Part shown: positions 10,366 to 22,909 of the stretch, in pieces
Numbering within the stretch: the first letter of the stretch is position 1
How the letters are laid out: each line of letters opens with the position of its first letter
Origin: Agriotes lineatus
Lineage: Eukaryota; Arthropoda; Insecta; Coleoptera; Elateridae
Direction of reading: 5' to 3'
Assembly (NCBI GenBank): GCA_940337035.1
Contig: CALNHX010005250.1
Location: forward strand, 46,671-110,670
DNA length: 64,000 nt
Translations under genes and position numbers: made by a program
The notes under the pieces: model-generated
Databases searched by the model: none
What the model saw: only the letters and a program-made list of their open reading frames with translations
What the model was told of the DNA's origin: nothing

Positions 10366-10379
10366 ATGTCGAAGGTCAG
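10366..10379. repeat. right target-site duplication of the Jockey insertion
   Basis: Exact copy of 6233-6246, directly after the A tail. The Gypsy pol frame continues from here. Confidence 0.92.
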
Positions 10380-13377
10380 GTAAGAAGCTTACCCTTACGA
10401 GACCATCTTATCGTTAGATGTGTAACCCGAGCGCAACAAGGTTGTGTGGGAGTTTATAATGTGTCTGATTTACCTGTCGTTTATCGCAAAGGTCAAATTA
10501 TAGCACGTGGTAATATTTGTGAACAAGATATAACCCATCATGATCATGAACTAAGAGAATCAAGTCAAGTATTATCAGTAACGGGTATCACGAATCGCAA
10601 GCTTTTCGAATTCGATGATATAAAGACACTCGTTCCCATGTTATTAGCCGAAAATGTCAAAACTCGTCTTTTGAACTTACTAAATGAATACCGCGATTGT
10701 TTTGTTACAACAACTAGCGAGTTGGGAAAATGTTAAAAGGTAGAAATGGAAATTAATTTAAAAGATGACGAACCTGTAATATACCGTCCTTACAGGTTAT
10801 CCTTTACTGAAAGACAGCACACGCGTGATATTATAAATGATCTGCTTAAAAATGATATTATCCAAGAATCCAACTCAGCATACGCGAGCCCAATTTTATT
10901 AGTCAAAAAGAAAGGCGGTGATACGCGACTATGTGTAGATTTTCGCAAACTAAATGCGAAAACAATAAAAGACAAACATCCTCTACCTCATGTTGAGGAA
11001 CATCTTGATAGACTGAAGGGTTGCGAATACTTTACAAGTCTCGATCTCGCAGCTGGGTATCATCAAATATCTATGGCAAAAAAATCAATTTCAAAAACCG
11101 GATTCGTCACTCCGGATGGGCATTATGAATATGTACGTATGCCCTTTGGGCTTGTTAACGCGGCAGCGGTCTTTCAGAGAACAATTAATAAAGTGTTAGG
11201 ACCCTTACGGTTTAATGTGGCCATGGCCTACATGGATGATGTTTTGTTACCATCAAAAGATATAGAGGAAGGTTTAACTTCTCTAAAACAAGTCTTAAAC
11301 GTATTTAGAGAATCAAACCTCACAATTAAGTTGTCAAAGTGTTTATTTTTCCAACAAAAACTAGAGTACTTAGGTCACGAAATTAGTGCACAAGGCATAA
11401 AGCCAGGGACGCAAAAGACCATTGCAATAGAACAATTTCCTAGACCCAAAACTGTGCATGAAATACGACAGTTTATTGGGCTTTCCAGTTATTTTCGTAA
11501 GTACATAGCGAATTTTGCGGTAATTGCTTCACCTTTGACGCACCTAACAAGAAAAGATGTTCCGTTCGTGTGGCACGAAGAACAGGAGTCGGCTTTCAAC
11601 CTCCTCAAAAATAAATTAAGAAGTCGACCAGTATTAGCGATCTATGATGCAGAAGCGCATACAGAAGTACATACAGACGCGTCACAAAAAGGTTTAGGTG
11701 GTATTTTACTCCAGAAACAAAAAGACAGCTCATTAAAACCGATTAAATTCTTTAGTAGAAAAACTAGCAAAGAGGAACAACGGTATCACTCCTATGAGTT
11801 AGAGACTCTTGCCGTTGTTAGTTCTTTGCTGCATTTTCGGGTATACTTGATTGGTCTTCAATTTACAGTTGTGACTGATTGCAATGCTTTGCGTACTGCA
11901 CTAACAAAGCGCGACCTGATTCCAAGGATAGGTCGATGGTGGTTACAACTCTCGGAGTTCGACTTCTCGGTTGTATATAGACCCGGTGCGTCCATGTCAC
12001 ATGTGGATGCTCTAAGCAGAAACCCAGTGTTAACGGATTTTCAGGACTTAGATCGTATCCCAGTTCTTACGATGAATGTTGTCACGGACGATTGGATATT
12101 ATCGGCTCAGCTGAATGATGAAAGATGTAAATACATACTCGAAGTGTTAAATCGGTCACCGGTTGATGCCGAGGAACGCGACCTTCATAAACAATATAAA
12201 ATACGACAGCACCGACTTTATCGTCAGACTGAAAACGGGTCACGATGGGTCGTTCCTAAATTAGCACGTCGACAAATTTTGCGGTATTATCACGATGATA
12301 TGGGTCACTTTGCTCTCGATAAAACTTTAGAAATAATTAGTAAAACTTATTGGTTTCCGGGGATACGACGTTACGTTGCAAAATATATCACAAATTGTTT
12401 AAATTGTTTGTATAATAAAAAGCCAACAGGAAAAAAACCAGGGTTATTAAACCCGATACCAAAAAAATTTACACCGTTCGACACCATACATTTGGATCAT
12501 TTAGGACCGTTCGTGAGGAGTAATAAAAAAAATAGTTACTTATTGGTGATTACTGAAGCCTTTACAAAATGTATTTTACTTAAAGCAGTACAGAGTACCA
12601 AGTGGGCCCTGTACTTAATTTTCTAATGACAGTGATAGATATATTTGTATATATACCTATGCGTATCATATCAGATAGAGGATCTTGTTTCACCTGCAAA
12701 AAGTTTACAGACTTTTGTAAAGATTTAGGGATAAAATCAGTCTTAAATGCCAGGGCAACTCCTAGGGCAAACGGTCAGGTGGAGCGAATGAATAGTACAA
12801 TCCTACACTCTTTGGCTAGTTCCTTAGAGGACGGTGAAGACAAGTGGGATCGAAACATAAGCAAAAGTCAATTTGCCTACAACACGACTGTAAATAAGAC
12901 GACCGGAAAAAGTCCGTATGAATTAATGATGGGTTATAGACCGCGAAATAAAGGTGATGCATTTTTAAGAAATGAATTAGAGGTAGATGTTACCTGCAAG
13001 ACGGGAACGTCAGACACTATCCAAGAAATTCGTAACGATGCGAATTTGAGAATTTTAACGGAGCAACCAAAGGCTAAGAAACGTTTCGATGCGAAACGGC
13101 GAGAAGCTCCCAAGTACAATGTGGGTCACCAAGTTGTGATCCTAAAGAATGTTGGACCTAATGATGGAAAGAGCAAAAAGTTGCTTCCAAAGTACGACGG
13201 TCCCTTCATAATCAAAGAGGTGTTGCAACACGATCGATATTGTATGAGGATATCCCAGGTACGACGCGTGCCAATAAGTTTTACAAGGGTGTGTGTTCAG
13301 TGGATAAGATGAAACCATACCCTGATATCACTTTTGATGATGAAAGTGATAACGAAGGTAGTGTATCACGTGATGGC
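10380..13377 (+). pseudogene. pol: Gypsy pol: reverse transcriptase, RNase H, integrase (broken)
   Basis: The frame resumes at 10380 with the protease-RT linker and meets an in-frame TAA at 10734-10736. The main domain block is 10746-12626. RT has RPYRLSFTERQ, LCVDFRKLNAKT, TSLDLAAGYHQ, MPFGLVNAA and the catalytic YMDDVL (about 11230). RNase H has HTDASQKGLGGILLQ and SYELETLAV. The integrase begins with an HHCC zinc domain (DMGHFALDKTL then CLNCLYNK) and the first catalytic Asp (HLDHLGPF). A one-base loss near 12603 shifts the frame; the next block (to 13312) carries the second Asp (ISDRGSCF) and the Glu (NGQVERMN). Another one-base loss near 13244 shifts the C-terminus, which ends at 13377. 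Confidence 0.9.
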
Positions 13378-13626
13378 TAAAGGTTTAGCTGGAATACACC
13401 GTATGACCGTTTAAGAAATGGTTGTGAACCGATGACGTATTGGTTAAGAATCGTTAACGTAATGGGATAACCGCTAAAGAGTGGGTGCATGATAAGTTGT
13501 AACGAAAAAGTCGTTACATTTGGGCTGGTTAATTGGCCATCACCAATGTTTTGATTTGTGGGTTACAGGTGTCGGGATGCAAGTAGATACCCGCGAGGAC
13601 GCTGGGTGTCGTAGCATGGCCGAAAC

Positions 13627-13886
13627 TGTTAGCAATTCTCTACGCCAACCATAACAATAAAGCGACTGGTGCCTGATGACTCATTTGCAAGAATTCTGTT
13701 TTATAAATATTCTTATATTTCATAGTAGTAATGTAATCCAGGAGACGAAGGTCAAATGTTAGCTGAAGGGAGTGGAGACATTAAGTTTCATTAAGTTTCG
13801 AGATTTTGTAGAGTTCAGAGCTTAAATAAATGTATATGATTTTGCTGAATTTTAATTCTTATTTTAATTGAGAAAAGCGGCTCACA
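13627..13886 (+). repeat. 3' LTR of the Gypsy element
   Basis: 260 bp, identical by eye to the 5' LTR. It is followed at once by the GTAG target duplication (13887-13890). Confidence 0.93.
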
Positions 13887-13890
13887 GTAG

Positions 13891-15000
13891 GTGACGAAAT
13901 CTTGCTGAGTAATGTTTATTATGGTTTAATTGGCGGTGCCTTACAGTAGGTATAATTTTCCAGCAACATTGCGACGTGCTGGTTCACCTTGGCCCAACAG
14001 ATACCCTTCTCACCTTGATAGCAGTCAAGGTCCGGCCGAGTCTGTGCTCGAAATCAACGGATATGTTGGTCACCCAGTTTGTAAATATAGCTCAAAACTG
14101 CAGCTATAAAAAAGAACTTGATGCTTTGATTTGTGTGTATTGATAGGTCAGTAAAGATGCGTGCCACGGCATAATTCGCTTATTTACTATGTAGATATGA
14201 TAATGTTTAATAGACGATCTTATCATCGTAAAAAGGAAGGTCGGCAGCCTACCAGCTGTTATGAATTACTTCGAGTATTCGGTACGCTGTTATTCTACAA
14301 CTTCAGCAAATTTCAATTCATTGAGTAACAGATTTCACAATTGAATTTTACAAACGTCGTAATTTTAACAGTACCTAGTGGCACGTAACATTTTATTTCT
14401 GTTGAATTTGGTGAATCCCATCGAAACAAAACGTACGAAAAATAGATTTTTTTTAAACGATTTTCGAATTAATTATTATTTCGACTACCACCTTTTAAAG
14501 GGGACAATTATTTGGTTTTCCATACGTCAAAAGTATATTGTTATTGTATAGTATGCAATACAAATTTTATTGTCAAAGATATTTATTAAATTTAGTGAGT
14601 ATCCAATTTAAAACAATGAAAATAAACCTAACATGTTTTATGGTGAGTTTTCAACTTGAAAATATAAATATGTGGTAGTTAGGTATAAAATTAACAATAA
14701 AATTTAAATAAATTTTTTGCGCTAAAATAAATCAAAGAGTTACTATACGTAACTATAAAATAAAAAATCACCAGTTTTAGTAATATTTAATTACAAAATC
14801 AAACAAATAATTAAGATTATGGTGTTAGTAGAACGTATGTATATAACTAGTGACTAAACGGTGCCCTTTTTAACTTGTGACTCTTATACCATTCGCTAAC
14901 GTTAATGCTCTAAACGGCCCACGTGTGAAAGAGGCACCTCTTTAGCTACTCGCTATATAAAATCGAACACAAGCCCTTCGAATAGTTAAAGAAAGCAAGA
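13891..15000. other. AT-rich intergenic DNA, no gene seen
   Basis: No coding or repeat structure is supported. The left part is the far side of the Gypsy target site. Confidence 0.5.
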
Positions 15001-15031
15001 GTTCTTCTTGAGATAATCTTTGAAACCTCTT

Positions 15032-15069
15032 TGTGGCGCTTCAATTAGTATGATTATTGAAGCGCCACA
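15032..15069. repeat. perfect 14-bp inverted repeat (hairpin)
   Basis: TGTGGCGCTTCAAT at 15032-15045 and its exact complement at 15056-15069 enclose a 10-nt loop. Looser complementarity (TTCTTG/CAAGAA) extends outward to about 15000 and 15100, so this may be the core of a small foldback element. Confidence 0.6.
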
Positions 15070-15340
15070 GAAATTGAGAGAACCTTTACAAGAAGCTGGC
15101 ACGTTCTGAAAATATTATAACTTTTCTATGTCGGTCGTTATAGAAATAATTCTATTATTCCAAAAGGGTTTAGACTCAAGGCACCATATGTAAGTGCCCA
15201 TTCTAACAATAGAATGAAAAGGGATAGTGAAGCTCTAATAGGAGATAGAATACAATTTCACAGACCTAATAAAGTCATATTATTTTCTGACATAATTAGA
15301 CTTAAACGGGTAACTCAAAGATGAAGACGATTTCAATCGT

Positions 15341-15665
15341 ATGTACAATTTCATTCATAATAGCTACATCAAAACACACAGAGCAAAAACGCACACAGTT
15401 AAAAAAATCCAGCACCTCATCCAAGAAGAACACACAGATGAGGTAAACACACTAAAGAATGACACATTTCTAAGTAAAACTGTAGTTAATATGTCTTCGA
15501 AAGAATTAAACGCCACTGATAAATTAGTTCTAGCAAACAACTAAATTACGCATTGGCGCCAAAATGAACTAAGAAACTTGATTTAGTTCCAGCTATAGAA
15601 GCAAATTGTTAGAAACCTCCAGAAGACTTTAGAGAAGAATATAGGATTAGAAACAAAACTATACT
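15341..15665 (+). mobile_element. Penelope-like element remnant
   Basis: An open frame of 67 codons (15341-15544) ends MSSKELNATDKLVLANN. Similarity then continues in another frame with NYALAPK, KLDLVPAIEANC and PPEDFREEYRIRNKT. The string (S..EL...EK.VL..GLNYA..P, ...AIE..., L..E..REEYR) matches the region ahead of the reverse transcriptase in Penelope-like retroelements, as I recall that family. Frameshifts and stops show decay, and no RT palm follows. Confidence 0.45.
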
Positions 15666-15685
15666 AGAACGACCTTACACAACAG

Positions 15686-16531
15686 TTACTTCTTCTTTAC
15701 TATTTCTCTCCACCTTTCTCTATTGGAGGCTTCTCGAGTAGCTTGATATACTGTCTGGTTGTTTCGTTTATGTGATCTGACCATCTCTTCATTGATCTTC
15801 CTCTTAGCCTGGAGCCTCCCCATTCTCCCCTGCACAACTAGTCTTTCCATATTATTGGAGTCTTTTCTGTTTATGTGTTCAAAGTATTTTAGTATACGAG
15901 TGTTCACAATTTGTATCAGTCTCTGTGCTTCTTGTATTTCGTCTAGAACTGATTTATTGGTTCGTCTGGCCGTCCATGGGATACGCAGTACTGTACGTCA
16001 GCATTACATTTCTTTTGTCTTGAGCTCTCAAATTCCAGGATTCTGCGCCATATAAAATAATTTGGTATATTAGTGTTTTCACTATTTGTTTTTTTGTGTT
16101 ATGTGTAATGTCGCTATCCATTCATGTCTTTCGCAAGTATCTCATTGATCCTTTGGTCATTTCGCATCTTCTTTTAATTTCTTTTGTGCATTTGCCATTT
16201 GCATTTGTTTGTTATTAGTGTTTCTAGTTGGATGAACTGGCTCACCACTTGGGATTGTTTCATTTGCTTTATTTCTGGCCTATTGCTATTTTCTCTGTCA
16301 ATGATCATTATTTTTGTTTTTTCGTTATTTATCTCTAATCCGTTTATGTTGCTCTTTCTCCCAAGTCTGGTGATTAGATCCTCCAGTTCTTCTCTACTAT
16401 TTTCCAGTAAAACAGTATTATTCGCAAAGCGGAGGTTGTTGATTTGTCTGCCTCCTATACTTATCCCTCTATCCCAGTCGACTAGTGTTTTATTTTGCTC
16501 ATTTCATTGTTTTTTAATATTTAAACTTTAA
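15686..16531 (-). mobile_element. LINE reverse-transcriptase 3' remnant
   Basis: On the minus strand the peptide GISIGGRQINNLRFANNTVLL is followed by SREELEDLITRLGRKSNING and INNEKTKIMIIDREN (16480-16250). This is the RT palm with the catalytic motif degraded from FADDT to FANNT. Further on are YGAESWNLRAQD, TNKSVLDEIQEAQRLI and LKYFEHINRKDSNNMERLVVQG, then TREASNRERWREIVKKK ending near 15686, which is the usual C-terminal tail of this LINE type. Frames change several times. It is an old, 5'-truncated copy facing the Penelope-like remnant. Confidence 0.8.
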
Positions 16532-19500
16532 TACTCTTTTTCTCGATTTTTTCAGATGTAACATATTAAAAATTTTATATCAATGAAAAGAACATAAAAA
16601 GTATGTACTACCAAAGTCAATAATAAAAAATACAGGTTGTCATTTAAAAAGAATGTAATGTCATAACTTTTAAAACAAATGACGTAGCAACATAAAGGTG
16701 GTTGTAGTGTATGTCCTACAATTAAAATTGCTATGCCCCTTGAAGACTTTTTCCTTACCCTAAGTGAAATCATGTAGACACAAAAGTGCGTGTAATTACG
16801 ATATAAAACTAGTTCAACCTGTGCTACATACGTTATTTTGTAAACAAAACTCGGCACATTACGTCAAGTTGCTGGGTCAAGTACTATAGGAAACATTTCG
16901 CAATCCTTTGCGTTATGAGACCTGCACTGGGTCATATTACAACCACTTTGTATACTTATGCTACATTATTTGCAAACTGTCGTCTTTTTTATCTATGTTA
17001 ATAGTAGGTTGAGAAAACACGACATAACTCTTCCAATAGACCTCTTTTGAGATTAATAATAAAAGAGAAACCACTTCCTGTTTTGGATGAAAAACAGACA
17101 GAGGCTTCGTGGCGTCAGCAGAAAAAACCAACCTAACAATAGAATTCTAGCTTAAAAAGATAAACTTTGCGATTGTAAGATTTTAATTAGTAAATTTTAC
17201 AGTATACTAAGAAATAATGATGTTTTCAGGCAAATAGGATTAATCCATTGGGCGGTTCCTCACTAGAAAAGCGGTTATTAGTTAACTGGTAGGTAGGAAG
17301 TCATGTAATTCATACAAATCTTAATTGGAAGTATCTTTTGTTTAGCTTTTTTTTTCCTCCACTCTAGTCCTTGCTCTTTAGAAGCCACTAGCCGTCATGA
17401 TAGGGTGGAACGATATCCTCCAGGGTTGTTACGAGACCTTATGGAAAGGAATAACCGGAAACGGAGGACCATATTAGAATCTTGTTCGTTATTAATAACT
17501 TAAACCTCACCAAAGAGAGCCACTTAATTGGTTTGGCGATGGGGGTCGTTCCATTTACATGAAATTCAACTCGAAGGGAAAGGCAGCGATAACCGGCACC
17601 ATGGATTACTTGTTTTAACCATAGGTTAGTCCTAAGAACTTTGGGAATATTTAATTCATGACATAAAATATGACAGGTTACTACCAGATAAGGGCATAGG
17701 CCATAGTATTAACAGTTAATGACTTCATAATAACGTATACGACAATTAATTAGCTTCTTAGGGCCAGGCTAAACAAGTCAGGTTATAATTTTATAAACGT
17801 CAAATCATAAGGGGTTTAATGTTATAAAGTATGCATCTATTACATAATGGGCATTTCTTATACATTGGAAATGTGAATTGAGATAATCGTGAAACCCATT
17901 AACAACATTAATTAAAACTATAAATAGGTTAAGAGGGTATAAAGAGCTCTTTAGATTTATTTCACCTGAAAGTGGTTAAATGTTAGCAAAATATAGAAAA
18001 CCTTCTATGAAACTATAACTTGTTTAATCGATGAACTCGAAATATTGAACTTTAATTCGATATTTCTTTAAAAAGGTAGTCAGTAAAAATTGCCATACTG
18101 GTTAACCATTTATCATATTAAGCTCCCATTTGACGGTATATGATCCTTGAGTTATAAGGTTGAATGTAAAATTATATATAAAAAAAAATTTACAATTTAA
18201 AATAAACTTGATCGCCCCCAGTACTTCTTGTTTAATGAACGCGAAAGTGAAGTAAACTAAAATCTCACACTTATCACACTTTTATCGCAGCCGAGGATTG
18301 AACTAGTCGGAGCTGTGTGAGTCTTCTAAGGTAGGTTACAATAGTTGGCACAACTTTGCGTGCCAGTACGAAGCGATGACATCATCCTGTTGACACATTA
18401 CGTCAGCTGATTTCAAGCGATCGAAGGCAGAGCCGTACTAAGTGAATTTGGGTACGACATTTAAAAATTATTAGCACTGTTGGTTTCTTGACTTGGCGTT
18501 GATAATTAATAAGTCTACCTACACTTAAGGAGTGTATTCGAGCATTTAGTTTCAGCATTAAGCTCGTCGACATTGCTTAGCTATTGCTGATAGCGTATAG
18601 AACATTTCTATATTACCATTGTGTATTCTTTTTGTGTATTTTCATGCATGCATGTTCTTTTCCAGAGTACATGAATTTTTATGTAAACTATTTGGGTTTT
18701 ATTCCTAACAGGATTTGCATGTATGATTACAGAATTATAGGTAAGAACAAACATGCCAAAACGAGCTAAATTGACATTACTTTTAGTCATAATGAGGTAA
18801 GAGCGGTTCTTGTGCTTCCACGACTGTGTTAACTAGCAAACAAAGAGGAATCGAAATTCTTAGTAAAATAGAATATAGGGCACGGGGAAACGGCGCATTA
18901 CAATTTATGGTGCCCAACGCTAGGGCTAGATAAAAGTACTATTATAGGCCTCAATACTTGACGTAAATTATATGTCGATTGTGTATCAAATAAATCGTCG
19001 TTCTAAGGTAAAAACAAGTTGAAGTTGTAGTTAAACCGCAACATGCTTATAAAATTAACACTTCACTAAATGGCGTTAACAAAACATTGTTTTAATGTAT
19101 AAAAACGAACATTTTCTGCTGAAAAAGCAACAACGTTATAAAGTTAACATGTGTCATAAATGTGCAATGATATAGTGTTCAAAGCAAGTTGACTTTGCAA
19201 CCAAACGTGGAAAACACGTTAAATAAACGGCAAAAATGTTGAAAATGTGTTTTGGATCGCAATTGTAATGGTCTCGTTTTGGTCATTACTTAAACATTAA
19301 AAGGCCGTCATATGCTGACATAGAACCGGCCACATAAAGTTGAAAAACTGGTCTATTTTCGCTACACTTCAACGTTAATACAACGCTTGGTTCAAATGAA
19401 TTTGGTAAACGTCAATTTTTTATAATTTTGCTAAATGATACATTGACTTGCCTCGAAACATGATATCAATTTCAACTTGCAGTTGTTGGTCACAGTTTAA

Positions 19501-20040
19501 GGAATGATTGCATACAAAGCAACGCAATATTAAGGAAGTATAATTTTTTCTATAGCAAGAACTTTAACAATTTCAAAAGAAAATAATGACAGTCAATCAC
19601 ATTTCAAAATGTCAGTAGCTAGATTGGGTTGCTACGATAATACGAAGCTGTCATATTTAATTTAAACAAAAGTTAGAAAATTAAATTACTTTATCTATCC
19701 TTGGAGTTAAAGTGCTACTTTATCTACCCTTGCTGTTAAAGTAAAACTTGACCTTTTGTTTTGAGTTGATAAAAGCACACTTTAACATGTGCTATAGAAA
19801 AAAAGTTATTTTTAGTATCTACAGTAACAGCAGAATTAAAACAGAAGGCACAAGCTATTTAGGTATTGTTTTTTTAAAACCAGGGTTAAGTGGAAGAGCA
19901 GCTCGCACGGTTTATAACTTCAACCTCTTGTGTTTTTTCCTTCTTACTTACTTATTTATATTATTACAATAAAGGCATACTATTGTTATTATTGTTATTT
20001 TTATTGTTGTATATTCAGCAATAGATCACCCAAAGTAAAT
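16532..20040. other. intergenic DNA downstream of the P450, no gene supported
   Basis: No coding region is supported. A slightly GC-richer patch at 18290-18450 contains CRE-like words (TGACATCA near 18378 and TTACGTCAGC near 18399) and could be a promoter without a visible gene. 18960-19500 is rich in AACGTT words like 1.9-2.3 kb. Confidence 0.4.
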
Positions 20041-20155
20041 ATTTATTTATTTAGCATATTGCAGCTCTTACACTTGAAAAATAATAATTATTATTTAATC
20101 TTTGTCGTTACTGGTGATGGTTCCAGGTCTGAGATGTTTACCCTCGGCCGTTTAC

Positions 20156-21983
20156 TTACGCTTGCTGCTCAAGCTTTTGTACATCTAGATAGACTTCCGA
20201 TTTTGGTAACAGTGTAAAGCTCAATGCCTCAAATTCCATGGGAACTGGCGTAATCTCGTTCAAAGAAATTTTAAAATCTTTCAAGAGGGTTGCTAGGCCA
20301 ATCTTAATTTGCATCAATCCAAACCGAAGACCTGCATATTGGGCTAATAAAATACGTCCTCGACATCTATGTGTATGAACCTTACCTATGCAAATTCTCG
20401 GTCCTTCACCAAAGGGGATGAAGGTAAAAGGTACCCTATCCCGTACATTTTCTTCAGAAAATCGGTCGGGATCAAATTTCTCCGGATCGGGATAGTATTG
20501 CGGATCATGATGCAGTCCCAGTATTGAAATACTGACTTCTATATCTTTTTCGAGAACCAAGTCTGTATCAGGAATGTTATAATCCTTCTCGCACTGCCTA
20601 GTTATAACGCCTACGGGTGGGTATTTCCTTAGGGTTTCTAAAACATAAGTAATTGGCTTTACAGTGGCAGAAAAAGTTAAAAAGTATAGTGAATGCAGTC
20701 ACAGAAGTGGAGATTTAATAAGGAAATCTATTCATAGAACAATACTTACAAAATCTTTTTGAGTTCATCCGGTCAGTTTTAAATACAGTTTTCCAAAAAC
20801 TAGGAAAGTGTCAGAAAGCATTACTTTACTTTCTGGTCCCTATTTATATAAAATATAGTAACTCACCATTAATTACCCTATTCATGTATTTCATTTCCAT
20901 GATTGCATCATAAGTTATTTCATCTCCATGTTTAGCGAGGACAGTTAGTAACTCAGCTCTTAGCTTATCTTGAATTGCGAGATTAGTGGCTAGTTCATAC
21001 AGGCAAAAAGTCAAAGTGGTTGATGATGTTTCAAAACCTGCTGCAAAGAAAATGAATACTTGAGCAGCCAGTTCCTTGATTGCACCATCACTGATATTTT
21101 GGTCTTCAGAATGAGATTCTGTATTATTTACTAACGCCATCAATAATTGTAGCATGTCTTTACGAAAAACGTTGTTAGTCTTACGATAGGTCACAGCATC
21201 TTTAACTACGTTTATGAAGAAATCATTGGATTCTTTGTCAAATAGCGTCACCCCAAGCCAACGAGCCAAATTTGGCAGAGTAAAGGCTATTGCGACTTTA
21301 AGTACGCGAAATTTTGAACTAAAATCGAATGTCCGCCTTCCATGATGCCGAAATTCAGCATTTGGGTTTAAGAAGCTGTTGCATTCCAGCCCAAAGGCAC
21401 ACGATCCGATAACATCTGTGGTGTAGGAGGCCATAACTTCCTTAGCATCAATGGACCGCGATTGGCAGCATTGCTCGTCAACTGCATTTCGCATTTGAGA
21501 AGCACATTGGACCAAACAGTCGAACATAATTTTTATTTTTCCTGGTGTAAATGCCGGAGATAGTTTCGCTCGCAACCTTCGCCATCTTTCGCCTCCAAGG
21601 GCGAAAAGGTTTGCACTAAGGGGATCGTCTTTCTCATTGTGATAAAATCCACGTTCTGTGAAGTTTTCAAAGTCTTGCTGAAGTACCATTCGTATTAGGT
21701 GAGGGTCTGTGATTAGGTATTTTGGTTCAGTGAAAACATACGTGCCACCGTGTTTATATCCAGCTGCTTTCAACGTATCGTATTTCCGCTTGACCTGGAT
21801 CCCCAGATATGTCAACGGCTTAGATAGTTGTAGTGTCCCACCAGGAAATTTTGGTTGTACAAAGGGAAAACCTCGCCTTTTCCAGTATAACCACTTCCAC
21901 TTGAAATACACATAAACTGTTAAAGTACTCGCGATAAGCACCAATACTACATTTTCCACCAAGGGATCGCTTATAATCACCAT
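20156..21983 (-). CDS. cytochrome P450, CYP6-like, three exons
   Basis: Exons 20867-21983, 20386-20637 and 20156-20331, all with GT-AG introns and phase 1 junctions, give 514 residues. A hydrophobic N-terminal anchor (residues 9-27) precedes WKRRGFPF, so the protein sits in the ER membrane. Diagnostic motifs are helix C WRRLR (134-138), I-helix AGFETSS (315-321), ETLR for ExxR (373-376), DPDRF for PERF, and heme loop PFGEGPRICIG with the ligand Cys at about 455. The second intron is only 54 nt (20332-20385), a multiple of three and stop-free; unspliced it would add 18 residues directly after the heme loop. CYP6 enzymes oxidise plant toxins and insecticides in many insects; the substrate here is unknown. 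The decayed paralogue is at 3307-4303. Confidence 0.93.
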
Positions 21984-22909
21984 CCTGCAGTTCTGACTTT
22001 TTAATACATGAATTACATACCAAATTTCGATTAGATGTAATTTTTATCAGTATCAGCTCATAATAAAGCGTTGATGGTTTGAAGTTGTAAGGCGTCTTAT
22101 CATTATCGAAAAAAGATCAAAGGTCGTTGTTACGTAATTTTAATGCATGTAACTGCGGGTACGGTAGTACCATAACTATAAGTATTAGTAACATTAAAAT
22201 CTAAACTGGATTTCTAATCCAGAAATAACATGTGCTTGCAATGAGTGGCATCAAACTCTAATAACCAAACACTTTAACCCTCACGTCAACGTCCCAAATT
22301 CAATACGGTACACTAAGAAGATGAATAATCAAATTATAACTAATGGACATTAATGTAGCAAGTGACAGTCTGTCAATGGGTCCGATTTGTTCACACTCCA
22401 CTGCTCTCCTACCTTCCTTTCTTCACATGTTCTCTTTAATATCAATTTATCTCAAATGTTTACGTTGGTTTGATTACATTTTGTCATAGCCCGTTTATTT
22501 ACTGTTGGCCTTGTAATACAGAATATAAAAAGTTTGTTGTATCACAGGTTCAGCAGAAGCTTTGTATATTAATCACAAGTAGGTCAACCAATGGTACAGA
22601 CATGCTGCCGCCTACCGTAAAAATTATTTACTAAAAAAAGGTACGAGACTCGGCTAATTTGAACGGGAACGTTGCGAAATATTTAGCCTTTCCGCTTCAA
22701 CAGAACGGTGAGTCACAACATTAGTTACTAGCTGAAACCCGCGGCATATGCCGCATTTAAAATATACGACGAATCTAATAACTTTTGTTGCACTAAAGAA
22801 AGTTTTAAAAGCACGTTACAGATTGGAAATATTTGGATAGCCTCCAGGCCACTTTCTTCCTACATATTGGATACAGCGATACTGCTGAATTGAATAGTGT
22901 CTTCTTTTT
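21984..22909. other. 5' flank of the P450 and intergenic DNA
   Basis: This must hold the P450 promoter. No TATA or other element is clear enough to call, and no gene is seen. Confidence 0.4.

Larger units (their letters stand above)
4428..13886 (+). mobile_element. Mdg3-like Gypsy LTR retrotransposon, interrupted by a Jockey element
   Basis: The ends are TG...CA LTRs at 4428-4687 and 13627-13886, flanked by the 4-bp target duplication GTAG (4424-4427 and 13887-13890). Internal order is gag capsid, CCHC knuckles, aspartic protease, [Jockey 6247-10365], reverse transcriptase, RNase H, integrase. No envelope-type frame follows the integrase. Gypsy length without the Jockey is about 5.3 kb. The short LTRs, 4-bp duplication and gag type fit the Mdg3 group; I recognise this by family resemblance only. 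A primer-binding site after 4688 was not clear. Several frame breaks (about 5427, 10734, about 12603, about 13244) make the copy non-autonomous. Confidence 0.93.

Noticed and set aside
20387..20560. Reading the P450 C-terminus as one continuous exon with an 18-residue insertion in the heme loop
   Set aside because: The insertion is bounded by GTAAGG and ATGCAG, and removing it restores the canonical CIGLRFG; an intron is the better model.
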